The position numbers and the translations under genes are program-made. Of a stretch of 64,000 bases of DNA, positions 32,775 through 43,369 are shown in pieces (position 1 is the stretch's first letter; every line of letters begins with the position of its first letter). Source of the stretch: Campanula takesimana (lineage: Eukaryota > Streptophyta > Magnoliopsida > Asterales > Campanulaceae); assembly GCA_026119855.1 (NCBI GenBank), contig JAOWBW010000086.1, positions 1,888,407-1,952,406 of the forward strand, read 5' to 3'. The notes below the pieces were generated by a model. It searched no databases and had not been told where the DNA came from. It was given only the letters and a program-made list of their open reading frames with translations.

Positions 32775-35700
32775 AGGCCCAATCAACGCGTATCCAATAT
32801 CCATTGAGCTTAGTTATGATCTCCATCATAATTGCAAATGAGTTTATGTAGGATAATTATCCTTGTTATTATCATAAGGTATTTTGCATATTTTGACATC
32901 TCCTATCTTTGACGATTTCTCGAGTAAGATAGAAACGTCTGAGTATATGTTTAGATAAGATAATAGTCTCTTGATTTGTGTAATAACGATTATTGACACA
33001 ATGAAGATACATTAAATTAGTGACACTAGAAATGATTTCTAGTTTACTAATTAGAATCTTAATCTTAACATTTTCTAGTTGCATCTCATGCCACTAGACA
33101 CTCAACCCTTATGTATAATAGTTGCATCTCATTCCATCAAAGATCAAGAACGCATCCTTTAGTTCCTTTTAGAGAACATAAGAGCGTTTCTCAACTAGTG
33201 CTTTCACTAGGATCCGATTGGTATTATCTCATCATACTCCAAGTATATGAGACATCCGGTCTTAGTACATTAACATGGCTTACATGATAGATCCAATTGC
33301 AGAAGCATATGGAATCCTAATCATGTACTCTTGCTCATTTAGACTTTCACAAGTAACCTCTCTAAGAGTCTTGCATAGTGAACTTTTCACTATCTTGTCT
33401 TTACTAGTACTTTGACTTTAACCAAACAACATTTTAGACTTATCTTCATAAATCTAAATTCCAATGATATAGGTGGCTTTTATCCAAGTCTTTCGTTTAG
33501 AAACTCTTTCAGAATGAATTATATGTCAACCACATATATATGACTAGGAATAATATTACGCTCACTAAATTTATTGTAATCACAAGTCTCATCTTTGATG
33601 AATTCAAACTCTTTGAATACTTCATCAAAATGAAATTTCACTCCAAGTAGTTTGCTTCAATCCATCTCATGAATTTCTGCAACTTGCATATTTTATTAGA
33701 ATCTTATGGATCAATCAAAACTTTTAGGTTGTATCAAACACATCCTAATGTAAGTTCCTATTAAGGAATATAGTTTTGACATCCATCTGTCATATTACAT
33801 ATTCAAAATATGAAGTCATGACAATAAGAATTCTAATAATATTAAGCATGACTATGGGTGATAAAGTTTCATCATAATCGACATTATGAATTAACTTTTC
33901 TCAATTAGTCTTGCTTAATCAATATACACTTTTAGATTTGATGACTCCAAGTCATTGATCTAAATCCGGAGCGGACTTTGCATCTTGATAGGTAATAGGT
34001 CAATCATTCGCAATGATATTTTCCTAATTACTTTCTATTACGAGAAATCAATATTTCTTGTTATAGATAGTATCCTATCATTTATGCAAATAACTTTGTG
34101 TATACTTGAACGAATTTCCACAACTCCTTGTGAAACTTTGTTCAACTTCCATCTTAGGTTCTATGTCATTTTGTGGGTGTCGAACTCATCGAGATACATC
34201 TTACTCCCACTAGCTCTTTAGAGATAAACGATTTATCTAGAAAGTGCTATTTAGAGTAACAAACGATTTGTACTCTAAAGGGTGTAAAATTAATATCATT
34301 AAGATATCCAATAAAATACATTTATTAGATTTAGGTGTGATTTTGTCCAAGACAAAACTTTTCTCAAAAGTATCACATCACAAATCTTTATGAAAGACAA
34401 ACCAAGTTTTTCTTTCATTCCATATCTCATATGGCATCAGTCGAACCCCCTTAGATGAAACTCAATTTAGTGTAATCGCAGCTGTTTCCAGCACATAATC
34501 CAGAAGGATAATTAAAAAATCAGTTTGACTTATCATGAGGCAAAAAACTGTAGTTTTAGGACAATCTATAAACTTCTGGAGCAGGGTCCGTACGGCTTCA
34601 GATTAGGCGTACACCTGATATTCAGCCGTACGGATCTTGTTCCCAGTATCAGTTTTTCTTATTCTGCAGACTTTCTGCAGAATTCTCGTAAAGTCCAAGG
34701 CTCAAATATTCATCACTTTGATCAGATCAGAGTACAATAATACTTTTGCCATGAGATTTTGAAATCCTTTTCCAAGCATTGTTACTTTAATGAACTACAT
34801 ACAACAATATGTATTAGTCCAAAAGAGTACTTCCTTTTACTACTATTAGTAATAGGTGTCTTAATCAATTAAAAGATTCACACAAATCACTTGATTCGAA
34901 ATCATGCAAATTTAAAACTCCGTCCCATGGAACTTTAGATATGCGTTTCTTTTCATTTGATATAGACATTAATGCTTTTAAGAATGCAACGCTTACACCC
35001 TTAGATTCAAATTTCCATTATTTACGTTATACTCATTATTTTTGTTCTTCCAAGATAAGGATATAAAGTCCCATTTATATGAATAGCAATACAATAAAGC
35101 AAATCATATTTATTGGAACACTTTCTTATTCGAAATAAGAAATATCCATAATCTTGTAATGAAGAAACCAAAATAATATTTCTACTTAAAGTGGGAACAT
35201 CATGATATTTGTTCAAAACAAATATGAACCCAATAGGTGAAGACACTTCGCAAGTTCCTATGATTAATGTTGCAACCATTGCATCATTATCAACACATAG
35301 GTTAATCTTTACCCTTTTAAGTAGAATTTTAACATAAATACTTGAAGTGGTAGTCCTACTACACTTCCTTTTGATCTTTTAATTAAAATCGTAATTCTTC
35401 CAATGGTCAATCATATTGCCATGGTAGCAATTATATCATTTGGATTTTAGGTTTAGCCACAAATGTTTCCTTTAGGCTTGACAACTCTTGTCTTGCCTTT
35501 ATATTAAATCCTTGTCCTTATTAACCTTGAAGTTTGAGAAGGTTTCCATTTGATATTAAGACATAACATTTTAAACATTAAATGTCGCTTATGTATTAAT
35601 ATCAAATCCGTTTGTTAGTTCCAAACTAACTTGATAACCAAGCCAACTAAGGTAATTAATATGTCTCTCCATGTTCAAAACATGAGAAATTATTAACATA

Positions 35701-36100
35701 CCTTTCATTCATCACATGAATGTTTAGGCTTTAATCAATCTCAAACTTTATGTTTTGCTTCTTGCTTGTAGGAACGATTCCTACATGATTGCTTATCACA
35801 TAAGAATTCACATGTTTCAGATACTTCTAAAGTTCTAAACATATGGTAACAAGTCGTAGAACAATTGACATCCATAGATTCATCCACATGATTCTAAATT
35901 ATGTCTTTGTCCGTCTTTAGGTTTCTTAGGAATAAGATTTATTAAGAATTCATAACTTCCGTTCTTGCTTTAGAACAATTCTTATGCTCATGACTAGGTC
36001 AAGAAAGTTAATCTTATTCTCTTGAAGTGGGGTCAATTGCAGTAATTATACATGATTATAGTTTGACATTCTACAAAATATGCAAATAAATATACACATA
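32775..36100 (-). pseudogene. Ty1/copia gag-pol relic
   Basis: A heavily decayed copy on the minus strand. Recognisable pieces: protease/integrase linker at 35022-35279 (GTCEVSSPIGFIFVLN, LSRNIILVSSL), matching the plus-strand copia near 8260-8400, and the RT linker near 34020 (ATTGATTTCTCGTAAT on the minus strand), matching 9585. The rest, to about 32780, is parallel in order but full of stops and indels. It contains a foreign-looking CCGTACGG array at 34587-34635 within the coding part. No function can remain. Confidence 0.75.
34584..34636. repeat. Internal CGTACG array in copia relic
   Basis: Three sites with GTAC centres at about 34591.5, 34610.5 and 34629.5, exactly 19 bp apart (GTCCGTACGG, GGCGTACACC, GCCGTACGGAT). 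Same palindrome as the LTR array of this element, but within the former pol region. Confidence 0.75.
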
Positions 36101-37348
36101 TATTTCATACCATTATCATTTAGAGACATATAATGTATTTCATAAATACTCCCATTAAATTATACACCTTCAAATACAACAATTGTATAATATAATTTTA
36201 GTAGGCTAAGATCCAACTTTAATTTAATTTCAAGTCCGCTTTGGCGATACTGCTCAAAATTAAATTAATTAGGTAGACAACTCTTTGTCAATCATATCAT
36301 ATATGATTCTTAGATCCTTTATGAGATTTGTTAGACATCTTATGTCAGACATGTTTTAATCTTATCTTGTGCCTTAGGCCCAAAACTTTGTCTTTTGATA
36401 GCCTAATTAAGTCAAACCACGTTAAACGTATAGGAAACTCTCATTCCTCATCTTCCTCATACACTGATAGAATTAATGCACCTCGCTTTGGCAGAGCCCA
36501 CATAAAAATACCCGGTGTACTCACAAGTGTTTTAATAATGGATTGGCACATGACTTAAGTTTTAAGAAGGTTTATTTGCTTAGAGATATGCAGCATATAT
36601 TTAATTATGTCATAATATAATATAGTCTTTGCATAATCAAGGTTATCTAATCAAATTAATTAACAGAAGCAAAATCTTGTGATTCAATTATGAAGCAACA
36701 TTGTGGGGACGGAATCTAAATTATCTGTAAACGATTTACAGATTGGATATTTCATTCACATTCCCAGAAACAAGGCGTAAGCCTGCCATTGGTCCATGCA
36801 ATGAATTAATCCAAATATAGTTTCCTTCTCTGCAAACTATTTGCACTTTGTATAGGGATAAATTCTGAAACTTTGAGATTACACTAACCTTAAACTCCTT
36901 TAAGATTATGATCTCAGTAACTGTCTGGACTTATGAACTGAAATCTGTTTCAGGAAACACGGTTTCCAAAACCTGCCGTCTGAAACAGATCAGAATCAGT
37001 AATGCCCAAACCATACGTACGGATGTTTCTGGAAGCATCCAGATTTATCCGTACAGCTCTTTCATACAGGTTACATAAACTCTGAACTCTTCAGAATTCT
37101 GAAACTGTATCCGCAGAGCATCTTGAAATTGAGAGCACAAACCGTACGGCCAAAACTAAGCCAAAAGGCATCCATATTTCCGTACTAAGATCAAGGAGCC
37201 AAGTAACTTATCTATACGGTCGAAACTAAGCCAAAAGGCATCCACATTCCCGTATAGATTGGTCACATGTCACAAAACCCTTTCATTGTCTCTTAATCTC
37301 ACAGATTACAGCAATTCTAAACTATTTAGAACTCTTATTTCTGCATCC
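36101..37348 (-). other. Leader of minus-strand copia, with CGTACG sites
   Basis: Corresponds to the leader of the plus-strand copia (the block with the CAAAGCG-type words near 7050 matches 36235 reversed). From 37014 to 37262 it carries repeated GTAC-centred palindromes: ATACGTACGGAT (centre 37018.5), ATCCGTACAG (37052.5, 34 bp on), ACCGTACGGC (37145.5), TCCGTACTA (37183.5), and degenerate ones near 37215 and 37254. The 5' LTR is absent because the Tat element interrupts at 37349. Confidence 0.7.
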
Positions 37349-37934
37349 TGTAGATACCCCGGGGGAACCACAGCTTTAGGCTAGAGCGCGTGAGTGATCC
37401 TAGGATGTCTAACTTGTTTTTAGAGTCGCCACCTATGTTTTGAGGAACATAAGAAAAACCTATAGATTGTAGCCTAAGTTTGATTACGAAAACAGAGATT
37501 CTTTGTTTTGAGGTTCGGGGGTTAGATTACGAGATGGGAAGTACCGAAACACCCATCTCGCCCAACTAAAGTTGGTCTTGCTTGATCAAAATCTACATGA
37601 ATGAAAATGTTCTTCTTCTTCTTCTTTAAGTCATGAAAAGGGGGGTTTAAAATAGAGTTTGGAATGTAGGAGATAACTCCTTAACCAACCTCAATGAGAT
37701 GAGGTGATCATTAGAGTCATGTCCCAAAATGATTTGGGTGATTGCACATTTGATTAAAGTAAAAAGAGAGAGGAGATGAAGTAGAAAAGGAAGGAAAAGA
37801 TGGACTTTTACATACAATTTGGAGACCTTCAAATATTTCTTGATGAAATCCTTGGAGAACCTTTAGAAAGTGATTTTGGTATAGTTTTTGTAAGTTCAAT
37901 TTTCGGTCCTTAAAAAAATGGAGGTAAAGAGAGG

Positions 37935-37942
37935 TTTTTATA
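37935..37942 (-). promoter_or_regulatory. LTR TATA box of the Tat element
   Basis: CTATAAAAACC on the minus strand, about 120 bp downstream (in transcription sense) of the palindromes at 38063-38100. Confidence 0.7.
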
Positions 37943-38060
37943 GGTGAAAGAGGGGTGTTTTTGGTGCCAAAACTCAGTCACCAAGAAATCCTTCCCGGGC
38001 AAAATCCTGTAAATTGAGCAAGGGAGGGAATCCTGGCCAGAAATCTGTAACTGACGCCCA

Positions 38061-38103
38061 GAGGCGCGCGCGCCCGGCTCCTAGTGTCGGAGGTGCGCGA
38101 CTC
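38061..38103. repeat. GCGCGC palindrome pair in Tat LTR
   Basis: GGCGCGCGCGCC (38063-38074, centre 38068.5) and GGTGCGCGAC (GCGC centre 38096.5), 28 bp apart, each in a GAGG...(C)TC context. The same palindrome and spacing recur in front of the two antisense genes at 39364 and 42279. Confidence 0.85.
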
Positions 38104-38290
38104 AGAGAAGGCAATTTTGACATAATGGACTAGAAAGTCAGCCCTGTCATTCAGTTTAGTCCCTGGACTTAACGAAGTCAGTCAGGAACTTAACGGAAGT
38201 GACAGAAACAAACGAGAAACACTTAGAATGGGGAGAAACACAAAATCAAATGTGCAATCGGGGTGAGCGGTCCAAGGCGAGGTGTCTACA

Positions 38291-38305
38291 GAGCCCCTCG
38301 GCGAA
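38291..38305 (-). other. Polypurine tract of Tat element
   Basis: On the minus strand TTCGCCGAGGGGCTC directly before the LTR. The gag-only element at 45999 has nearly the same sequence at 47083-47099. Confidence 0.8.
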
Positions 38306-38454
38306 GTGGACTGCAAAGCAGAATGCGTCGACGAAAGTTAAAAACACCCGCCGAGGACATCACCAAGAAAAGGCAAAGACTCGATGAAAGCAGGAATTTG
38401 AAATTGCAAGAGATAGTGGTGCGCTCCCTGTGTGAGCGGCTTTTGCTGGAGTGT

Positions 38455-39050
38455 TGTATTGGAGCTCATTGGAGCTTGTCTCGATATGGACCGAGTTTGT
38501 TGAGTTGGGGCTCATGGGAGCTTGTCTCGATATGGACCGAGTTGTCGACTTGGAGTTCATGGGAGCTTGTCTCGATATGGACCGAGTTGCCGACTTGGAG
38601 CTCATGGGAGCTTGTCTCGATATGGACCGAGTTGGCGACTTGGGGCTCATGGGAGCTTGTCTCGATGTGGACCGAGTTGCCGACCTAGAGCTCATGGGAG
38701 CTTGTCTCGATATGGACCGAGTTGTCGACTTGGAGCTCATGGGAGCTTGTCTCGATATGGACCGAGTTGTCGACTTGGGGCTCATGGGAGCTTGTCTCGA
38801 TATGACCGAGTTGCCGACTTGGAGCTCATGGGAGCTTGTCTCGATATGGACCGAGTTGCCGACCTGGAGCTCATGGGAGCTTGTCTCGATATGAACCGAG
38901 TTGCCGACTTGGAGCTCATGGGAGCTTGTCTCGATATGGACCGAGTTGCCGACTTGGAGCTCATGGGAGCTTGTCTCGATATGGACTGAGTTGCCGACCT
39001 GGAGCTCATGGGAGCTTGTCTCGATATGGACCGAGTTGTTGACTTTGTGG
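38455..39050. repeat. 45-bp minisatellite, 13 copies
   Basis: Copies start (at CTTGTCTCGAT) at 38475, 38521, 38566, 38611, 38656, 38701, 38746, 38791, 38835, 38880, 38925, 38970 and 39015. The period is 45 bp, with one 1-bp insertion and one 1-bp deletion. Because 45 is a multiple of three, long frames stay open on both strands with 15-residue repeats (GACLDMDRVADLELM and, opposite, HELQVGNSVHIETSS). I regard these as by-products of periodicity, not proteins. It sits in the Tat 3' untranslated region, between antisense gene and LTR, where Tat elements often carry tandem repeats. Confidence 0.95.
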
Positions 39051-39363
39051 GGTGCGGGCACGGTTGAATGTTTTGAATGAGGTCGTTAGCGAACCCTTGT
39101 AAACGAATCCGTTAGTGAATCCGTTCGATGAAATATTGCTTTGAAGCCTCGTGCCATTTGGAGTCACACTTGACTTTTTTGAATTGTGGGGTACGGGCAC
39201 AGTTGACCGCGACCAGAAAAATGTTTCCTGCTGGGGATGAAATGTTGAGATTGACTCTTGAGGGGGGTGTGGCACCCGTGACAGAACTTAGGGAGTTCGG
39301 AATTTTGAAGAGGACAGCCTACTTTTTTGAGTGGGAGGCTGATCCTGCCTGATGATGGGAAGA
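39051..39363. other. Spacer between minisatellite and antisense promoter
   Basis: About 310 bp with no gene or repeat that I can support. Two partial words (GTGGGGTGCGGGCACGGTTGA and GTGGGGTACGGGCACAGTTGA, near 39047 and 39186) are a diverged direct repeat. Confidence 0.6.
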
Positions 39364-39456
39364 GCGCGCGTCCGTGCCTCGTTGTGGGACGCGCGCGCCT
39401 CGTATGAATATGTCGGGAGGCGCGCGCCTGGCACATAAGTTCAGCATATTTAAACA
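39364..39456 (+). promoter_or_regulatory. Promoter of antisense PMD gene: three palindromes and TATA
   Basis: GCGCGC palindromes centred near 39366.5, 39394.5 and 39423.5 (the last GGCGCGCGCC), 28-29 bp apart, then a TATA-like TATTTAAAC at 39448-39456. The first ATG of the gene follows at 39586. The arrangement repeats in front of the next gene. Confidence 0.75.
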
Positions 39457-39585
39457 GGCTGTTTGCTGTTTTCAGCCATTTTTCAAAAATTTGAAGAACC
39501 CTCCAAATTCCAAGCCCAATTTTCGTAGAGAAATCACCCCAAAACACTTTCTTGCTGCTCTAGGATCAATTCCGTCAAAGAAACG

Positions 39586-41956
39586 ATGTCGGATCGTCAG
39601 CAATCACCTCCGTTTGAGATGCCACAGGGCGAGGAGCCCGAAATTGGGGTTGAAGATATGGACCCGAGCTTGCTTACTTTCCGGCCTCATACCCATATTT
39701 CTCACTTCGTGACTTCGGGTTTGCTAAGAATGCCTCACCTTTCTTGTCGATTTCGGGTTTCATGAAGTTCTGTTTTCTTTACCCGAAATATTGCTCCAGC
39801 AGCTTTATTGATCATTCTTTGCATGTTGTTTGTTGTTGCTGATTTGTTGTAAGGGACATGTTGGGATGTCCATTTTCACATTCAGACACTTGCTTGTACA
39901 TTGTTCTGCCGTTGAAATCTCTGTGTTGAGTTCATCCGTTTTCTAGCAGTCGTGCTGATGAAATTTTTGCTGTTCCTCTTTTCCTTTCAGGAGTGGACCC
40001 GTTTGACAGAGATTCGCGGTGGGGCTCATGGGCCCATCTCTATATGGAAGAGGTTGCCCGAGAATGTTCGGGCCCGAGTCACAGGGACTCATTTTGGTCT
40101 TTTTGTCACTAGCCTCCCAGCTTTGAAGAATGACCCTGATGTGGTTCAGGCATTGAGGGAGAGATGGTGGGATACCACCCATACCTTCCATTTACCCATG
40201 GGCGAGTTGACCATGACGCCTACTGATTTCACAGCTTTGACGGGCTTGCCGTTCATGGGGGTGCCTGTCCCTTTTGGTTTGAGAGGGGCTGTTCGGACTC
40301 CGGACGAGTTACTGGCCTTGGTTGACTGCCGGTTCGAGGTTAAGAATTCTCGAGTGACATGGGGGAGAATCCGGGCTTATTTCAGCATCTTGATGGCTGA
40401 GGCTCGAGGTGTTACTGCTGATCGGGTTGATGCTGTGGCCCGTTGCTTCATTTGGTACTTGTTATCCCACACTCTGTTTGCCATCGGGGGATCTTCGGCC
40501 TCTTTGGCTCTGCTTGACTTGTTAGTGGACTTGGACCAGATCGGCCAGTATAACTGGGGCGCAGCGGGCTTGGCTGCTTGTTACCACGGCATGGATTTGA
40601 CCAGCCGCTCGACCACCAGCTCTGTTACGGGCTTCAGCTTGCTGTGGGAGGTATACCACTTACTGTCCCTTTTATATTCTCCTTGCCTTAGTCATAACTG
40701 CCTTTTCGTTGACTGTCATTAACTTTGTTTCTGCCTCTTGTCTACAGCTTTGGGCTTTTGCTATCCTGAATCTGAGGGATTTCAAGATTGCCAAGGAAGG
40801 CCAGCCCCAGTATCCGGATTGTGCACGGTGGGCGTATAAGGAGAGGAATGTAAAGACTGGCACGAACCCCATTAGTCTTACTTCGGCCCGACGGCACTTG
40901 GACACCCTGAGGCCTGAGTCTGTTGCCTTCTCTTTGTATCCGTGGAGATCAGTTCAGCACTGGTTTGAGCACACTCTTATTCCTACCCGTTCTCGGCTTT
41001 TGATGAGTTCGGGTGAGTGCATGGCTCTGTACTTGGGAGACAGAGTATTTTGGAAGCATGGTACCCAGGTGACAGACTTTTACACCCCTCCTCGTCCTGC
41101 AGTTCCAGACGTTCCTCCTTTCTGCCCTCGTAACTGGAGGTCACTTTCAGAGGCTGATCGTACGGCATATATGGTAGGGGTTGATGCCGTCCCTTATATT
41201 CACTTGGATCAGGATTATGGCCTTTTCAGGGAGAACAACTTGATGCAGGGCTTTATGTTCGCTGATCCGAGGAGATCACAGGCTGCTCCTTCGACTTCCG
41301 CTCGGTTTTATACTACCGGTGCCGGGTATTGTTTTGATCCTCCTTTGCCTCCTCCTTATTACACTTATTCAAACTTCGGGGTCTTTGAGGAGCAGAGGGA
41401 GATTGTTCCGGAGGATATGTCACCGGAGAGAGAGCCTCCCGCTCAGGCTGCTGTGGTATGTTTTTCTGACCATCTTTGCATTTTCTCAGTTCCAGTCTTG
41501 TTTTTCTGTTCTTTGTATTGATGTAATTTCCTTTCCCGTTCTTTGTTGCAATAGGTGCCCGTAGCTGCTTATAGGCACTTGGGTAGGCAGAATAAAGGGA
41601 TGAGGCGGAGGCTCCGTCAGCTGGAGGAGAGGGTGCTGGAGCTGTGCAGGGATATTGCTGCCATGACTAGAGATGCTGCTGGTGCTGTCTCTGGTGCTGC
41701 GAGAGGAGCTGCCCGAGGTGCTCGGGGTATGGGACGAGGCTGCAGGGATGCTGCGCTGGACATTGATGAGGCTGTCTCTTCGGCGAGGCAGTCGCTGAGC
41801 AGGAGTCTGAGCCGAGAGGGTAGCCAGAGCCGGGGCAGCGCCAGTTCATCAGGGAGAGCTGTCAAGAGGACCCGTCCTGATGTTGTGATTGAGACATCTG
41901 AGTTTGAGGATGATGATGACGATGAGGATGAGGCCGAGAGCGGTAGCAGGGGGTGA
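39586..41956 (+). CDS. Plant mobile domain (PMD) protein, four exons, antisense to Tat
   Basis: Inferred exons: 39586-39708 (donor uncertain), 39991-40650, 40748-41455 and 41555-41956, with GT...AG borders keeping the frame (TTTCAG before 39991, GTATAC after 40650, CTACAG before 40748, GTATG after 41455, AATAG before 41555). Exons 2-3 carry the PMD hallmarks: RWWDTTHTFHLPMGELTMT, then DFTALTGLPFMG, a middle with FIWYLLSHTLF, then YNWGAAGLAACY and LWELWAFAIL. PMD is found in MAIN/MAIL-type proteins and in mobile elements; its biochemical role is unclear. Exon 4 adds a coiled-coil stretch (RRRLRQLEERVLELC), an Ala/Gly/Arg segment, an SR-rich part and an acidic tail (D/E run). It lies on the strand opposite to gag-pol, between integrase and 3' LTR, where some Tat elements carry extra antisense ORFs. 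The frame has no stops, suggesting recent constraint. Confidence 0.82.
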
Positions 41957-42278
41957 GCACAGTGCTGGTGATGATGTGCCCGAGCTGTTGAGGCTGAGAG
42001 GATGAGGGATTGAAACACTTTTACTTTTTCCTGTAATAACATTTAACATGTATTTACAATCCTAGTTATCTTACTACTCATTTTATGTTCTATTAGCGAC
42101 TCGATCTTAGATGTCGACTCTTTACAAACAAATGTGTGCCCAAAGGTTGCTTGTTGTCGATGCTTGAACTCTTTTTTGTTGCTGGGATTTGATTTTGCTG
42201 CAGGTTGGGTGTGTTGAAGTGCTTGGGTTCTGTTCTGAACTGACAAGGGTTGTTTCTGTCTGAACTGCTGTCAAAGGC
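41957..42278. other. Spacer between the two antisense genes
   Basis: About 320 bp, taken as the 3' end of the PMD transcript plus the upstream region of the second gene. No clear AATAAA, repeat or frame. Confidence 0.55.
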
Positions 42279-42404
42279 ACGCGCGTCGGGCCTTGCTTGT
42301 GGGAGGCGCGCGCGTTGTGAATCCCTGGTCGGAGGCGCGCGCTTCTGGCCTGCTGAATTACAGCCCCTTTCTTTTCTGATCAGAATGTTCCAACAGCTAT
42401 AAAT
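42279..42404 (+). promoter_or_regulatory. Promoter of second antisense gene: three palindromes and TATA
   Basis: ACGCGCGT (centre 42282.5), GCGCGCGC (near 42310) and GCGCGCGC (42338.5), 28 bp apart, then TATAAATT from 42398. The context GGAGGCGCGCGC matches the palindromes at 39419 and 38063. Confidence 0.75.
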
Positions 42405-42487
42405 TTGAACCATTTTTCGACCAGAATGGCCACACAGCATTCTTTTGTAAACACTTTCTCCCTCTAAACCACAAAATTCTTGTCATA

Positions 42488-42928
42488 ATGGCCCCAATGA
42501 CTTTCTCCTTTGAAGTTAAGGTTTCCGTCCCCGAGGGTGAGAAGTCCGTTCCAATGGTGAACGCCGTTCCAGCTGTGGGGTCCGTTTCGATGGTGGAGAA
42601 GCGTCCGAGAGTTTTTGATCGTTTGGGAAGGCCCAATGATGATGTTGTTGACCCCGTGAGACCGGTGGTTCATGTGCGGGACTATAGACCCCGTCATTTT
42701 CCCAAGAAGAAGAAAGGTAAGGGAAATTCCTCATATGTGTGGAAGCGTCCCATGGTTGTCCCCGCTAAGGTTCCGCTTGATAAGGGTAAAGGGAAAGCCG
42801 TTGATGAAGCTTCGTCCCGTCCTAGCGTTTTCTCACGTCTTGGCGGTCCCAAGAATGTTCCGTCCCCATCCAAGAAGACTAAAGTACATAACAAGAAGCA
42901 ATGGGTTCCCAAACCTAAGAAAGATTAG
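42488..42928 (+). CDS. Small basic protein, second antisense ORF of Tat element
   Basis: 146 codons, ATG 90 bp after the TATA box, with polyadenylation signals AATAAA near 43008 and AATAAAA near 43044. The product is very basic and low in complexity. It has a diverged internal repeat, RVFDRLGRPND (about residue 40) and SVFSRLGGPKN (about 113). Between them are a lysine run (FPKKKKGKGNS), WKRPMVVPAKV and DKGKGKAVDE; it ends KKQWVPKPKKD. No family recognised. Charge and repeats suggest a nucleic-acid-binding protein, but that is inference. It shares promoter type and orientation with the PMD gene, from which it is separated by about 530 bp. Confidence 0.6.
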   Translation: MAPMTFSFEVKVSVPEGEKSVPMVNAVPAVGSVSMVEKRPRVFDRLGRPNDDVVDPVRPVVHVRDYRPRHFPKKKKGKGNSSYVWKRPMVVPAKVPLDKGKGKAVDEASSRPSVFSRLGGPKNVPSPSKKTKVHNKKQWVPKPKKD

Positions 42929-43130
42929 ATTTTTCTTTGTACCCCAAGAGATTGCAATTAGACCACTTTGTTTTAGGATTTAACATTTTGATGTCTTTTG
43001 TTGCTCAATAAATCCGTTGTAATGGTTTGAATAATTCATTGAATGAATAAAAAATTGCATTTTGTTATTTGAAGTGAATTGGGTATTTTTGATATGTTTT
43101 AGACCGCACCCGAAGGTTGCCTACGTTCCT

Positions 43131-43157
43131 CCAGTTGGGAGGCTCAGGTCTTCGTAG
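43131..43157 (-). ncRNA. CTACG/CGTAG hairpin motif, copy 2
   Basis: Outer stem CTACG (43131-43135) with CGTAG (43153-43157), inner stem CCTCC/GGAGG, context ACCTGAGC and GTAGGCAACCTTCGG on the minus strand. Located 3' of integrase in the Tat transcript. Confidence 0.55.
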
Positions 43158-43224
43158 TTCAAACAAACAAAGACCATTTTTATTATTATTTTTTTTTTTT
43201 TTTTTGTTGTGCACCCTGTTTTTT

Positions 43225-43327
43225 GCCTAGACCGCCCTTGCGGGTTTTCAATCTAGCGGGCTTCTTTTTTTTGCACGTGCTCTAATTTTTGCCTAGGCCG
43301 CCCTTGCGGGTTTTCAACCTAGCGAGC
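43225..43327. ncRNA. Paired hairpins with T-tracts, Tat copy
   Basis: Hairpin A (43225-43261): GCCTAGA...CCC-TTGC-GGG...TCTAG. Hairpin B (43291-43327), 66 bp on: the same with CTAGG and CCTAG. The outer stem thus changes A:T to G:C in both arms while the inner CCC/GGG stem is constant. T-runs lie at about 43190-43205 and 43332-43352. On the element strand the module follows the integrase stop by about 45 bases. The same two-hairpin module occurs in the gag-only element at 53356. Confidence 0.7.
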
Positions 43328-43369
43328 GATTTTTTTTTTTTTTTTTTTTTTTTTAATGGTCTTTGTTTA

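Larger units (their letters stand above)
37349..38290 (-). mobile_element. 3' LTR of minus-strand Tat element
   Basis: On the minus strand TGTAGACACCTCGCC (38290) to GGGTATCTACA (37349), 942 bp, with inverted termini TGTAGA(C/T)ACC. The AGAGTCGCCACC block near 37421 is typical of Tat/Ogre LTR ends. It has a minus-strand TATA box (37935-37942) and, upstream of it, two GCGCGC palindromes 28 bp apart. The other LTR lies past 64000. Confidence 0.82.

Noticed and set aside
38360..39061. Long open frames on both strands (up to 233 codons) over the minisatellite
   Set aside because: Explained by a 45-bp repeat without stops. Composition is purely repetitive, and one-base indels disrupt the period.
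41617..42042. Minus-strand frame of 141 codons
   Set aside because: Mirror of exon 4 of the PMD gene. Ser/Ala-rich shadow.
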